This document shows positions 35,811 through 45,500 of a stretch of DNA of 64,000 bases, in pieces. The notes beneath the pieces are model-generated. The model had not been told where the DNA came from and searched no databases. It saw nothing but the letters and a program-made list of their open reading frames with translations. The first letter of the stretch is position 1. Each line of letters starts with the position of its first letter. The DNA is from Cognatundibacterium luofuense (GTDB taxonomy: Bacteria > Pseudomonadota > Gammaproteobacteria > Burkholderiales > Burkholderiaceae_D), in NCBI RefSeq assembly GCF_018139685.1, contig NZ_JAGSPN010000001.1, positions 682,001 to 746,000 of the forward strand. The letters are read 5' to 3'. The translations under genes and the position numbers were made by a program.

Positions 35811-38800
35811 TTAAGGCTTAGGCATCACCAGATCCGGCACTAGTTCGCGCCAGACAATACGCTTACCGATGAAGCGCTGCGTACCGGCATCATCTTCACT
35901 GGCTTTTTCCGGATTCGGATCATTTTCCTTAATAATCGAAATAACACGTTTGCCATTTTTGGTGTACACCACGTTGTAGCCGACGATCTGACTGGAATAC
36001 ATTTTTCCCGCCAGTACACCGCCAGAGGTGGTGAACTTGTTATTGCCGCTGGCGTAATCCAGCAGATTCAGCCAGCCATAACCACCGGGCGAACAAGCTT
36101 CGTCGGACGGAACATTGCTCGGCACAATCAACGTGCCCATATCCAGTTTAGGCGATAAGGTGATCCGTTCACCGCTGTCCGGCCAGTCCAGATACCAGCC
36201 AAGATCCGTGCTGTAATCCACGTTGCTGCTGTTGATAGTACGTGTACTGCCGGACTGCGTAATGGTTTTCTGAACCAGCTTGGTACGTGCGCTGACACCG
36301 GCCGGACTGTCCAGTGCCGGATCATCCTTCAGTGCATACAGCGATTGCGCCGAACGGTTGCTGATGTCTGCCAGTTCCAGATATTTACCGGTACCGACAA
36401 AAATAACTTTGGCATTTCTGACGTTGCCGAGAGCAGGTTCCGTGGTGACCGGCTGACGGTTTCCATTTTTATCTTTCAGTGTAGCGAGGTGGCTGACCGC
36501 TTCTGTCGTCAGATTGAATTTCCATACGTCACCGTTCAGATCACCGGCATAGACCAGTTCGGTCACATTATTCGTTTGCGGACTGTCTGCCCATGCTGCC
36601 AACGGACCGAGACCGCTAGGGGCCACTGCCGAGCCGGAACCATTGCAAATTTTCTTGCTGACTGCACCGCTGCTGGCGTTCAGTGCAATGACGCATCCGT
36701 TACCCGAACCAGGATTGCCGTTGTTGTAACCGGAGCTCAGTAACACTACCCATTGTCCGCTGGCTGTTTTGGTAACCACCGGTGGCGAGAAACTGTAGCC
36801 GATGTCATTATCATTCGTCGCACCGAATTCCCACAGCAATGAAGGTGACAGCGGATTAGTAATATCCATCGCAAAATAACCGCGTCCACCACCGTTCAGA
36901 CCTGCCACCAGAATGGTCTTCCAGGTAGTGCCGTCATACACATCCGCAATCACCGGCGATCCGTTGACAAAATTCTGGTGATTTCCGCCATAGTTAATAT
37001 CTGCCAGCTTCCATAAATTTCCTAATACAGCACTGGGAATAAACGCCCATTTTTCTTCCAGCGAATCTGCATCAAACGCATGCAGCATGCCATCGTTAGC
37101 ACCGACATAAATCATTGGTGTACGACTTGCCTGCGCAGTCTTAAAGGCATCGTAACCAGCGTCGATATAACTGAAAGTCGGTTTGCCGACATAAGCCAGT
37201 TGTGACTCTGTAATGTCGCCGAGGATTGCTTCGCGTGCACGGAATAAGCGATTCAGCTGCGGGTTAGACAGTTTGTCCTCATACTGTGATTGCCCGCGTA
37301 GATAATTGACCAGATTCGTCAGTGAAACAGCCGGTTGCTGTGTGACAGGATCAAGGTTGCTGTACTGACTCAGATTGGCTGCGCTGAAAAAGCTGCTGTT
37401 TTTGCCTGCTGTCTGCAATCCTGTGGCGGTGAACGGCAGCAATGTATTGCCTGCGCCTGCGATATAAATGTTTCGTGTATCACTGTCAGGGCGGACTTTA
37501 TTATTCATACTGCCAGTGCATCCTACCGGCAATTCCACATCCGGCAATCCGGGGGTGACGCAGCGGTAAATCACACTGTCATTTTCCACGAATTGCTGCA
37601 CAGCACCGGGTAGCGGGCAGTTGCCCGGCACCACATTCTCCACGCAACGTCCCGCCGCTTTACTAATCTGGCCGGTCATCGTATCAATCGTTCTGCGCTC
37701 AATATTTCCCTGCCATTTGACCGAAGTGTAGCTTGAGATATACGCATAGTTATTGCCACCAACCGGATTCAGGCTACTTGTGCCGGCACCGCCACCGCTG
37801 GCAGTCTTTGCCGAAATTTCATTCAGAGAGGCCGTCAGGGAACGTGTCAGCTGGGCTGGATCTTTGGCACTGAAGTAGCTGCCGCCACCGTTGACGGCAG
37901 CATGCCACAGATCATCAACTGCCGAATTGGTATTGCTGACCGGTTCCGGCCAGTTCAGCAAACCGTTCTTGATTTTTGCAAAATCACCGGTGCCGGCACT
38001 GGCATAATCCGGACGGTAACGCAACTCGCCATCCACACCAAGGCCCAGCGTGTAAGTAGTCATATGCTGCTTATTGTTCGGATCTTTGGCCGAAGTGAAT
38101 ACGTTATCGGTACAGACGTCGTTGCCCAGTGCGCCCGTGCAATTGTTGAAGCTGCTGTTCCGGATATCGGTTTCGTAATAATACTTGGCAACGTCTGCTA
38201 AAGAATTGGTGCTGGCAACAGGGCCTTCATATTTTGGCCTTGCTGTTACACCGCCGTCCTGATTGCCGATTTGTCCACCGCTGATATTCTGCACATCCGC
38301 TTCTTTATCGGTATTCCAGAAACCGTCGGTTGTGAGTAGTGCGAAATTCTGCTGGCAGGAGTATTCCACCGGATCGCCGGTACCGGCAGGACCTTTGCCC
38401 GCAAAAATTCTGCCGACGCGGGCGAGTGCGGAGCGCAAAGGTGTTGCTCCACCAGGTGTGACACCGAACAGTTGTGAATACCATGCCTCTTTCTGACTGC
38501 CTGTGCCGCTGTTGAATACTTTAGGTGCGAGATAATTCTGTCCGTAAATATCAATAAATCCGACACGGAAACGGTTATCAATGGGTTTAAAGCTGCGGCT
38601 GACCACAGTTTTCATCGTTTGCATACGAGACTGGTAATACGTGAACCAGTTGGCAAAATTGGTCATTTCTTCGGTGTAACTGCAACTTGTTGTACTGCTG
38701 ATGCAATCCGAGCGTCCGGGGTAGCGCGGATAGGTTTTGCCCGGCACGATATCTGTGCGGCTGAAGTTGCCATAATTCCCAGCCGGGATTGCTGCCCTTG

Positions 38801-40013
38801 CTGCACGATAGCCACTCAGCACCACCTGATCGGGAGTAACACCACAGTTTCCGGTAGAGGCTGCAGACTTAACCAGTTTGACGCTGGTATCTCGAGTGAG
38901 TGTCAGCGGCGCGGCGATGACCAGATTGCCGGCACTATCTTTGCTGAAGCTGTAGCCGGAACTCGCACCACCACTGATGATGTCACTGATCAGATTTGCC
39001 GCATTTTTTCTGAGTCGGGTTGCCGCCTTCAGAATATTGCCTACACCATCAACTTCAATACGATCCACGCCAGTTTGATCTGATCCGCTGCAGTTGCTGA
39101 GAGCAAGCGGAATAGTGACACTGGCTGCGCTGGCACCTGCTGCGGGTGCGCCACTGTTGAACTGGCCCGTCAGATAGCGAACGTTATAGAAGGTTGCTGA
39201 CTGGGTTGCACGGCATGCACCGACAGGCGGAATCGCTGTTTTTGCATTGGTCTCAGAATCACACCAGCGAACCCGCGCGGGGTAAGGATAGGCTGCACTG
39301 GGTCCGCTGCTAAGGATGCAGTCAGTCAGTGCATCGTCCGCGCAATATTCTCCGGGGTTGATGCGGTAGTAGTACGGGCCAACGGCAGATGATGCGCTAA
39401 TAACGGGATTTGCCGGTGTACCAGATACAAATTTTGATGTTCCGGTCGCTTTTACGGCACTCTGTGTTGCATAGCGTTTTCCACCAATGGTCGCCGGTAG
39501 TACAAAATTGTTATTCCGCAGACAGTTGTTGGGATTATTGTCGTCACACCAGACAAAATCATCCAGATCGGTCAGCAGATTCGTTGCTGCAGAATTTGTA
39601 TCAAACCCGTTTTGTCTGACACTGTTGTAACTTGTAATTGACGGATACTCAACGCCTGAGCTGTCCATCGGTGGCTGGTAGCGAATTTCCGGATTGTAAT
39701 AGACAGCATTGAAGTCTCCGCTGAAGTAAGGAGGGAGCTGACGGCAATCCTGACCGAAGTAAACAGTTCCGTCCAACTGATAAGAGCAGTACACCCACCC
39801 GGCCCAGTCCGGTAAATACTTTTCGCCCATACTTCCGGACGAATCAAGAATGAACATCAGGTTTGGCTTAACCTGACTGATTGCTGCTGTTGACAGAGGC
39901 GCCTGTGGAACAGTCAGTGGCGTCGCAGCAAATACCAGCTGACTGTGAACCAGTTGAGTAACCAGAGAAAAAGACAGCAGATAAACAGACTTCTTCATAG
40001 CGATTTTATCCAT
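35811..40013 (-). CDS. pilY1: PilY1-like type IV pilus adhesin/biogenesis protein
   Basis: 1400 residues with a signal peptide (VYLLSFSLVTQLVHSQLVFA). A von Willebrand A-like region starts MFILDSSGSMGEKY, a DxSxS metal-adhesion site. The middle is cysteine-rich and presumably variable. The C-terminal PilY1 beta-propeller has YVGANDGMLHAFDADSLEE, ETWAFIPSAVLGNL-like EEKWAFIPSA, and a calcium-loop-like AGDLNGDVWKF. PilY1 caps or primes pili together with minor pilins and can mediate adhesion and mechanosensing. The gene is last in the minor-pilin operon, 2 nt after pilX. A second ATG at 39998 could also be used. Confidence 0.92.
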   Translation of the reverse strand: MDKIAMKKSVYLLSFSLVTQLVHSQLVFAATPLTVPQAPLSTAAISQVKPNLMFILDSSGSMGEKYLPDWAGWVYCSYQLDGTVYFGQDCRQLPPYFSGDFNAVYYNPEIRYQPPMDSSGVEYPSITSYNSVRQNGFDTNSAATNLLTDLDDFVWCDDNNPNNCLRNNNFVLPATIGGKRYATQSAVKATGTSKFVSGTPANPVISASSAVGPYYYRINPGEYCADDALTDCILSSGPSAAYPYPARVRWCDSETNAKTAIPPVGACRATQSATFYNVRYLTGQFNSGAPAAGASAASVTIPLALSNCSGSDQTGVDRIEVDGVGNILKAATRLRKNAANLISDIISGGASSGYSFSKDSAGNLVIAAPLTLTRDTSVKLVKSAASTGNCGVTPDQVVLSGYRAARAAIPAGNYGNFSRTDIVPGKTYPRYPGRSDCISSTTSCSYTEEMTNFANWFTYYQSRMQTMKTVVSRSFKPIDNRFRVGFIDIYGQNYLAPKVFNSGTGSQKEAWYSQLFGVTPGGATPLRSALARVGRIFAGKGPAGTGDPVEYSCQQNFALLTTDGFWNTDKEADVQNISGGQIGNQDGGVTARPKYEGPVASTNSLADVAKYYYETDIRNSSFNNCTGALGNDVCTDNVFTSAKDPNNKQHMTTYTLGLGVDGELRYRPDYASAGTGDFAKIKNGLLNWPEPVSNTNSAVDDLWHAAVNGGGSYFSAKDPAQLTRSLTASLNEISAKTASGGGAGTSSLNPVGGNNYAYISSYTSVKWQGNIERRTIDTMTGQISKAAGRCVENVVPGNCPLPGAVQQFVENDSVIYRCVTPGLPDVELPVGCTGSMNNKVRPDSDTRNIYIAGAGNTLLPFTATGLQTAGKNSSFFSAANLSQYSNLDPVTQQPAVSLTNLVNYLRGQSQYEDKLSNPQLNRLFRAREAILGDITESQLAYVGKPTFSYIDAGYDAFKTAQASRTPMIYVGANDGMLHAFDADSLEEKWAFIPSAVLGNLWKLADINYGGNHQNFVNGSPVIADVYDGTTWKTILVAGLNGGGRGYFAMDITNPLSPSLLWEFGATNDNDIGYSFSPPVVTKTASGQWVVLLSSGYNNGNPGSGNGCVIALNASSGAVSKKICNGSGSAVAPSGLGPLAAWADSPQTNNVTELVYAGDLNGDVWKFNLTTEAVSHLATLKDKNGNRQPVTTEPALGNVRNAKVIFVGTGKYLELADISNRSAQSLYALKDDPALDSPAGVSARTKLVQKTITQSGSTRTINSSNVDYSTDLGWYLDWPDSGERITLSPKLDMGTLIVPSNVPSDEACSPGGYGWLNLLDYASGNNKFTTSGGVLAGKMYSSQIVGYNVVYTKNGKRVISIIKENDPNPEKASEDDAGTQRFIGKRIVWRELVPDLVMPKP

Positions 40014-40015
40014 GA

Positions 40016-40621
40016 TCAGTAAATAAAGCCCTGTACATAACTGATGGTGTTACGCGGGCCGCTGACTTTGACGGTAATCCGGTAGACCGGACTTTTGCCG
40101 TTTTTGACGGCACCCGCCTGCGTTGCATTGATGACGTTATGACCGTCGTTATCTTCAGCAGAATCGCTGAACAGGCAGTTGGAATCGCTCAACACCTGGT
40201 TGGGGCTACGACACATGCGCTGAATGACATAGCGAATCTGATTTGCCGCCGCATCTTTTCCGGCATCAACACTATTGGTGTTATCCCAGGACATACTGGT
40301 CAGGTTTTTTTGCAGATCCATGCTGGAGTAATAACCGTTCGCAGCACGGTCCGTATTCAGCGGATGAGCAGTGCTTTGCCAGGGATCCAGGCCAGTCGCA
40401 CCGTTATCCGACGCGCGCAGCCAGCGTATTGCTACCTCAATGCCGCGGTCCCCGCCGCTGGTCGCAGATTCCCGGAAAGCAAGATTGCCTGCGATAATTG
40501 CGTTGATGTCGGTCATTCTGACCAGCGCAACCATCGAGATAGAAATAATAACCAGGATAATCAGCGCGAAGAACATCGAAATGCCGCTCTGATGATGGAT
40601 TGGCTTAAGTAAAATATTCAT
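40016..40621 (-). CDS. pilX: PilX-like minor pilin
   Basis: 201 residues from ATG 40621, which has AGGA 8 nt upstream and overlaps the pilW stop by 4 bp. The prepilin leader ends HHQSG, then ISMFFALIILVIISISMVAL. The Glu5 of classical pilins is absent (Phe here), as in PilX/GspK-type subunits that sit at the pilus tip. The mature part has ESATSGGDRGIEVA, typical of PilX N-terminal regions. It is part of the pilE-fimT-pilV-pilW-pilX-pilY1 priming complex. Confidence 0.88.
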   Translation of the reverse strand: MNILLKPIHHQSGISMFFALIILVIISISMVALVRMTDINAIIAGNLAFRESATSGGDRGIEVAIRWLRASDNGATGLDPWQSTAHPLNTDRAANGYYSSMDLQKNLTSMSWDNTNSVDAGKDAAANQIRYVIQRMCRSPNQVLSDSNCLFSDSAEDNDGHNVINATQAGAVKNGKSPVYRITVKVSGPRNTISYVQGFIY

Positions 40622-41682
40622 AAATTTCCTCTCGCCCAAATGACGTTGCGTAAGGGAATAATGGTTTCGAATACGCGATAACGATAGTGACGCCAGTCAG
40701 GGTCCTGTAATGCAAGATTCATCAGTGGTGCCGGATCTGCAGATGTCCCAGCCCATGCACAGATACCGTTCGGTTTTGCAGCAGTCAGTGAACTGCAATT
40801 CACCACTTCCGGAATCTCTTCACGTTCGGGCTGGCCGCTGCGAACGACGAGTGCAATCCGAACGGCGCGGATCCGGTTCCGGTTGGCGAGTGTCGGGGTC
40901 GTTGCGGTGTACGCCCAATCGTTACCTTTTGCATCTACCCAACTGGTGACCTGATTCGAATTGACATCATTCGCAAGACCGTATTGCGCTTGGAGGCTGA
41001 CAACATCGCTGGCAATTTCGCGCTGATTTTCGGTGAGCTTTTGTGAAACAGTGGTGGCGAAACGAAATTCACTGAAATTCCCTAAGCAGGCGACTGATGC
41101 GCCAATTACAGCGTTCGTTGCTGCTGTCGTCACAATGTCGGTATTGTTGCCAGTTGGCACGCTCGTCACTTTGGTCATCGAACAGGCTGACCCGTTGCTG
41201 ATCATGACTGCATCACCGTTCTTGCAACCAAAGTTACTGTTCAGTGTCAGGGTGTTACCCACCATGCTGTTAATACGGGCTGGAATGCCGCCGGTATCAG
41301 CATCGCCCTGATGGACGATCAGGGTATCGCTGGCGCCATTGGCGCCATCAATAATCGAAACCGGAAAATAGTCGATTGCATCTGTGCCCGGATTATTATC
41401 GTGATCCAGACCAGTGCCTAATGCACAACGCATTGCCGGATTGTTTTTATTTTGAAGTGGCAATCCGAAAGCGGCATTTGCTACCCGTCGCTGTATCAGA
41501 TAAAGACTGATATTGCCGCTGGTCTGTGCATTGGTCACACCGCTATTGCGTTCCCGGCTTTGTATAAAGCTGACATAAAGACTGGTACTGACTAACACTA
41601 CAGCGAGGCCTATCGTCAGACCAATCATCAGTTCAATCAGACTGAATCCACTGTATCTGTTGACATACAGGCGATTGCTCAT
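40618..41682 (-). CDS. pilW: PilW-like minor pilin
   Basis: 354 residues from ATG 41682. The leader MSNRLYVNRYSG precedes FSLIELMIGLTIGLAVVLV with Glu5 present, and the length is typical for PilW. The mature region is large and polar (GTGLDHDNNPGTDAID, MVGNTLTLNSNFGCKNGD). A longer in-frame start would read through the whole leader of pilV and is rejected. It overlaps pilV and pilX by 4 bp each. Confidence 0.9.
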   Translation of the reverse strand: MSNRLYVNRYSGFSLIELMIGLTIGLAVVLVSTSLYVSFIQSRERNSGVTNAQTSGNISLYLIQRRVANAAFGLPLQNKNNPAMRCALGTGLDHDNNPGTDAIDYFPVSIIDGANGASDTLIVHQGDADTGGIPARINSMVGNTLTLNSNFGCKNGDAVMISNGSACSMTKVTSVPTGNNTDIVTTAATNAVIGASVACLGNFSEFRFATTVSQKLTENQREIASDVVSLQAQYGLANDVNSNQVTSWVDAKGNDWAYTATTPTLANRNRIRAVRIALVVRSGQPEREEIPEVVNCSSLTAAKPNGICAWAGTSADPAPLMNLALQDPDWRHYRYRVFETIIPLRNVIWARGNL

Positions 41683-42107
41683 ACACCACCTGTCATGTAG
41701 GCCGTACGCACAAAAGTGCGGGTTTCTGCTGAGCCGGGAATTTTCCAATGAATCGTGACAACAAAGCATTCAGCATTTTTTGTGTTCGATGCGTCTGAGT
41801 CGCAGTCAGCAGTAGCGCGCTGAGTACTTCGCTTCGCCGCGGGAAGTGTGGTCTGAGTTGAAATGTCGGTGTCCGACTCGAGATAATTGTTAAGATTTTC
41901 CTGATTTACAAATATTTCCGCGATACGTTTCTGAGCCAACTGCGCAGCTTCAGAGCGATACTTCGCGTCAGATGTATTTCTGACATTCAGTGATTGCATA
42001 TTGAGTAGTGCAATAATGCCGATCGCAACGAGAAGGAGCGAAACCAGAGATTCAATCAACGCGATACCGCGTTGCGCATTGTGCGTTTGTACGTGATTTA
42101 TCAGCAT
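41679..42107 (-). CDS. pilV: PilV-like minor pilin
   Basis: 142 residues. The leader MLINHVQTHNAQRG is followed by IALIESLVSLLLVAIGIIAL: residue +1 is Ile rather than Phe, with Glu5 present. C-terminal CFVVTIHWKIPGSAETRTF is a typical PilV end (VTV.W). It overlaps the fimT stop by 7 bp and pilW by 4 bp. Confidence 0.88.
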   Translation of the reverse strand: MLINHVQTHNAQRGIALIESLVSLLLVAIGIIALLNMQSLNVRNTSDAKYRSEAAQLAQKRIAEIFVNQENLNNYLESDTDISTQTTLPAAKRSTQRATADCDSDASNTKNAECFVVTIHWKIPGSAETRTFVRTAYMTGGV

Positions 42108-42625
42108 GGCGTTGTAACAGGTGTCGAAGGAATAGGTTCTTTCGGGCATTGGCGAATGTTTCCGGTTTGGGAAATTTGAATACGAATCTGGCTGTTAATT
42201 TTTGCATCCGGACTTTTGACCGCGATAAACAGAGGGCCGGGATTCACGAGAGTGGTAGCCAGTTGGCCGAGGGAGTTGAAAACAACGATATTGCCTTCGC
42301 TGAATTGAGTCACCAGCCGTCCGGTTTTTGCTTCGCCGGATTTTTGCAATTGAATAACTGCAGGACAGTCAGGGGTCACCGTGACACAGGAAATGGTCCA
42401 TGAATTGGATGCATCAATGGTGAATTTGACCAACGCATTCCGGCGCAGACTCTCACTTTTTGCCAACTGAACGCCAGTTGTTATTTGCTGGGCGGCAGAC
42501 CGGATTTGTGAATTACCGATCCAGCTTTGAAATGCAGGTGCGGCAAACGCCATGGAAATCGCTAAAATTGCAATGGCAACCAGCATTTCAATCAGCGTGA
42601 AGCCTTTGTGTCTTGCAATCAGCAT
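42101..42625 (-). CDS. fimT: FimT/GspH-type pseudopilin
   Basis: 174 residues. The leader MLIARHKG precedes FTLIEMLVAIAILAISMAFA. The GspH/FimT landmark QLAKSESLRRNALVKF follows the first helix. A disulfide-compatible Cys pair lies in SCVTVTPDCP. In several naturally competent bacteria FimT binds DNA on the pilus, but whether this one does is unknown. It overlaps pilE by 7 bp and pilV by 7 bp. Confidence 0.88.
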   Translation of the reverse strand: MLIARHKGFTLIEMLVAIAILAISMAFAAPAFQSWIGNSQIRSAAQQITTGVQLAKSESLRRNALVKFTIDASNSWTISCVTVTPDCPAVIQLQKSGEAKTGRLVTQFSEGNIVVFNSLGQLATTLVNPGPLFIAVKSPDAKINSQIRIQISQTGNIRQCPKEPIPSTPVTTPC

Positions 42626-43065
42626 GTTTCGCTAGCCTTTGAAATCCAGCAGGGTTGAGTAGATGTCATGCCGGGAAACTGGCTGCTCTTTTGCCTGTCC
42701 TGATCGACGGTCAGTACGTAATCCTTCATGCCACCTGTGGCCTTACCCCGGGCTGTGATCGTGTAAGTCATGTCAGTAGTAGTGCACTCAAAACTGAAAT
42801 ACTGACTTGGCTGAATGATTGTTCCGAAGGCGCTGTTTTCAGGACTGCAATCGGCCTTTGCATAATTAAGGTAGGTGCGCGCGTCCTGAAAACGTTGTTC
42901 CAGTCTCATCTGGGCTTCAGTCAGGCCTTTGGTTGCCTCCATCAGCTTGCCGCGCACCATCTGCTCTTTGTAATTCGAGTATGCAAAACTGCTGAGTATT
43001 GAAATCAGTGCAACTGTCACCAGTGCTTCGATCAGCGTAAATCCTTTTGATTTGAGCGGCATCAT
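42619..43065 (-). CDS. pilE: PilE-like minor pilin
   Basis: 148 residues from ATG 43065 with a GGAG site 9 nt upstream; the in-frame extension further upstream has no pilin character. Leader MMPLKSKG, then FTLIEALVTVALISILSSFA with Glu5. The body is short, with YSNYKEQMVRGKLMEA and Cys residues that could form the C-terminal disulfide. It is the first gene of the minor-pilin operon and is divergent from recA. Confidence 0.88.
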   Translation of the reverse strand: MMPLKSKGFTLIEALVTVALISILSSFAYSNYKEQMVRGKLMEATKGLTEAQMRLEQRFQDARTYLNYAKADCSPENSAFGTIIQPSQYFSFECTTTDMTYTITARGKATGGMKDYVLTVDQDRQKSSQFPGMTSTQPCWISKASETC

Positions 43066-43237
43066 AAGTTGCTCTCCATAAATATGTTTTAAATATATTT
43101 GAATTTTATGAATGTAGCACGCTTCCACCGGCCTGTTGTTATGACATTGATAAAAGGTCGTTTTCAGCCGACGAAGATACTGACAACAGCTCTCAATTCG
43201 CCGTCAGTCAGCGTGATAGCAAACACTCGAACAAACG

Positions 43238-43266
43238 CTTGCAAAAATCACTGATTTTTTATACAG
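43238..43266 (+). promoter_or_regulatory. recA promoter with LexA (SOS) box
   Basis: CTGATTTTTTATACAG at 43251-43266 has the CTG-N10-CAG form of a LexA site. It overlaps a TATACA -10 (43260-43265) that pairs with CTTGCA (43238-43243) at 16-bp spacing. LexA binding would block the promoter directly. recA starts 60 bp downstream. Confidence 0.82.
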
Positions 43267-43325
43267 TGCTGTTCATGGCGATTTTGCCGCCAGACTTTTC
43301 TGCTCATTAACCGACGAAAGACATC

Positions 43326-44363
43326 ATGGACGATAAAAAACCTGATAATGCTTCTGAAAAAAGTAAGGCTCTGGCGGCTGCCCTCGCGCAAATTGAAAAG
43401 CAGTTCGGTAAGGGTTCTATCATGCGTATGGGCGACGATGAAGCGAAAGAGGAAGTACAGGTTGTTTCTACGGGCTCACTCGGGCTTGATATTGCTTTAG
43501 GTGTGGGCGGTTTGCCGCGCGGTCGCGTTGTAGAAATTTATGGTCCTGAATCTTCCGGTAAAACGACGCTGACACTTCAGGCGATCGCTGAAATGCAAAA
43601 ACTCGGCGGAACTTGCGCATTTATCGATGCAGAGCACGCACTCGATGTTGGTTATGCACAGAAGCTGGGAGTAAATATTTCTGAGTTGCTGATTTCTCAG
43701 CCAGATACTGGCGAGCAGGCGCTTGAAATTACCGATGCACTGGTTCGCAGCGGTAGTGTTGATTTGGTGGTCGTTGACTCGGTTGCGGCACTGACCCCGC
43801 GCGCCGAAATCGAAGGCGATATGGGTGATAGTCTGCCTGGTTTGCAAGCACGTCTGATGTCTCAGGCACTGCGTAAGCTGACCGGTAGTATCAAGCGAAC
43901 CAATACTCTGGTAATTTTCATTAATCAGATTCGTATGAAGATCGGTGTGATGTTCGGTAGCCCTGAAACCACAACAGGGGGTAATGCATTAAAGTTTTAT
44001 GCTTCTGTCCGTCTGGACATTCGTCGCGTCGGCTCTATTAAGTCAGGCGATGAGGTAATTGGTAATGAGACAAAAGTAAAAGTCGTTAAAAACAAAGTTG
44101 CGCCACCATTCCGAGAGGCTCACTTCGATATTCTGTACGGAGAAGGTACTTCTCGCGAAGGTGAAATTCTGGACCTGGGTGCGGAAGCGAAAATCGTTGA
44201 TAAATCCGGCGCCTGGTACAGCTATGGTGGCGAGAAAATCGGTCAGGGTAAAGATAATGCACGTATTTACCTCAGAGAACATCCTGAACTCGCACGTGAA
44301 ATCGAAAACAAAGTACGAGCTCACTTGGGTGTGCCGTTGTTGGCACCAATGAGTGCTGAGTGA
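43326..44363 (+). CDS. recA: RecA recombinase
   Basis: 345 residues. RecA forms the ATP-dependent filament for homologous recombination and triggers LexA self-cleavage. Walker A GPESSGKT at 73-80, [44 protein letters not shown] (loop L1/L2 region) and [17 protein letters not shown] are all intact. Its expression should be SOS-inducible from the LexA box upstream. It is followed by an attenuating hairpin and recX. Confidence 0.99.
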   Translation: MDDKKPDNASEKSKALAAALAQIEKQFGKGSIMRMGDDEAKEEVQVVSTGSLGLDIALGVGGLPRGRVVEIYGPESSGKTTLTLQAIAEMQKLGGTCAFIDAEHALDVGYAQKLGVNISELLISQPDTGEQALEITDALVRSGSVDLVVVDSVAALTPRAEIEGDMGDSLPGLQARLMSQALRKLTGSIKRTNTLVIFINQIRMKIGVMFGSPETTTGGNALKFYASVRLDIRRVGSIKSGDEVIGNETKVKVVKNKVAPPFREAHFDILYGEGTSREGEILDLGAEAKIVDKSGAWYSYGGEKIGQGKDNARIYLREHPELAREIENKVRAHLGVPLLAPMSAE

Positions 44364-44382
44364 TAACCGAATAATGAATACA

Positions 44383-44410
44383 GGCCGGGGTAGTTCCCGG
44401 CCTTTGTTTT
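44383..44410 (+). terminator. recA terminator/attenuator abutting recX
   Basis: Stem GGCCGGG-A-type (GGCCGGGG / TCCCGGCC) followed by TTTGTTTT. The U tract ends exactly at the base before the recX ATG. As in E. coli, partial read-through would set a low RecX:RecA ratio. Confidence 0.85.
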
Positions 44411-44869
44411 ATGCGTCAGAAACTTAGTTTGAAGGCAAGAGCCTTGCGTTACCTTTCCGGAAGGGAATATAGCCGGCCTGAGCTATATAAAAAATTAAGG
44501 CCCTACGCTGAATCAGAGGATGAACTTGAAACAGTGCTCGGATGGTTGCAAAAGTGCGGATATCTGTCAGATCAGCGTTTTGCTGAGTCGTTGGTGCATC
44601 GTATGCAAAACCGGTATGGCAATCAGCGCATATTATATGAACTGACGCAGCATAATTTGAATTTGGATTTAATGGCTGAATGTCGTATGACTCTTACAGA
44701 GTCGGAGTATGAGCGTGCGTTCCAGCTATTGCAGAGAAAATTTGCATTGCAAAGTATTACACCGGAACTAAAAGCCAGAATGTATCGCTTTTTAGCGCAA
44801 AGGGGTTTTTCAGGTAATCTTGTACAGCGAGCAATAAAGAGCTGGATCGCTGAAAATCAACCGGAATAA
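44411..44869 (+). CDS. recX: RecX, RecA regulatory protein
   Basis: 152 residues of tandem three-helix units: LSLKARALRYLSGREYSRPEL, LETVLGWLQKCGYLSDQRFAE and FLAQRGFSGNLVQRAIKSW around the typical YLS.RE.SR.EL, GYL.D.RFA and RGF.....I motifs. RecX caps and disassembles RecA filaments. There is no Shine-Dalgarno sequence: the ATG directly follows the hairpin U tract. Translation therefore depends on read-through RNA and possibly on a structured or unusual initiation region. Confidence 0.92.
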   Translation: MRQKLSLKARALRYLSGREYSRPELYKKLRPYAESEDELETVLGWLQKCGYLSDQRFAESLVHRMQNRYGNQRILYELTQHNLNLDLMAECRMTLTESEYERAFQLLQRKFALQSITPELKARMYRFLAQRGFSGNLVQRAIKSWIAENQPE

Positions 44870-45500
44870 AGGTTCGGTTCCGGAATCAGGAAAGTTTTTG
44901 CGAATTGTCAGAACCGTTTGCAGCTGTGCTAGAATTTCGAAGTTTTGCAGCGCCGCAGGAGCGGCTGTCTTCATAGAAACTGTGGAGACGACACGCAATT
45001 GTGGCTAGAAAAGATTAGCCGCCAGAAGGCTTTATGCCATCAGAACCACTTACATCGTTAAGCCTGCAGTTATTTCTGCTCACTTCCGCTACCGGCGCTT
45101 ATGTTTTACATTGCGCAGGTCAGGTTTTTCGCATGAGAAAAGTGCGTGCTTTCAGGATGCGCGTTCTGACAGTTGTTTTGCTTTTCATTTTCAGAAAAGT
45201 GAAGTTAACTGTCTTCTTCCCTCGCAGCTCAATCCATTTTCAATTCTGCATAATACCCAAACAACCAGTTCTGAACGAATACCGCTTGCATGTACTGACG
45301 ATTTTCAATTTATCGAATCAACAGTCTATAATGCAGCCGGTAAATCAGGGGAACGCGTGATCCGGGAACATCAATAAATGCTGGACTGCTGTTGCTGATC
45401 ATTCCGTCATTATCAGTTTCTGATCAAGTCGGGAATTGTAGTGCTCAATAAGTTTGTTTGTTATTAACTATTTATACCTCAGTGTCTGAAGGGAAGTCGT
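44870..45500 (+). other. Long non-coding region between recX and sucC, with promoter- and hairpin-like elements
   Basis: No convincing gene in 631 bp. Possible elements: TTGTCA (44905) with TAGAAT (44930) at 19-bp spacing; a GCCGC-AGGA-GCGGC hairpin near 44951; GGCTA...TAGCC near 45003; a nested inverted repeat GACAGTT/AACTGTC (45168-45213) enclosing CTTTTC/GAAAAG; and a TATAAT box at 45327-45332. Open frames here (for example 45034-45360) have atypical composition and no recognisable motif. It may hold the sucCD promoter with a long leader and possibly a small RNA. Confidence 0.5.

Noticed and set aside
44930-45030. tRNA or known riboswitch at the hairpins after recX
   Set aside because: No cloverleaf, anticodon arm or recognised aptamer consensus could be drawn; only simple stems are present.
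45034-45360. Open frame of 108 codons between recX and sucC
   Set aside because: Composition is irregular, no motif or ribosome site is visible, and an overlapping alternative frame (45111-45377) is equally open. It probably lies in an untranslated region.
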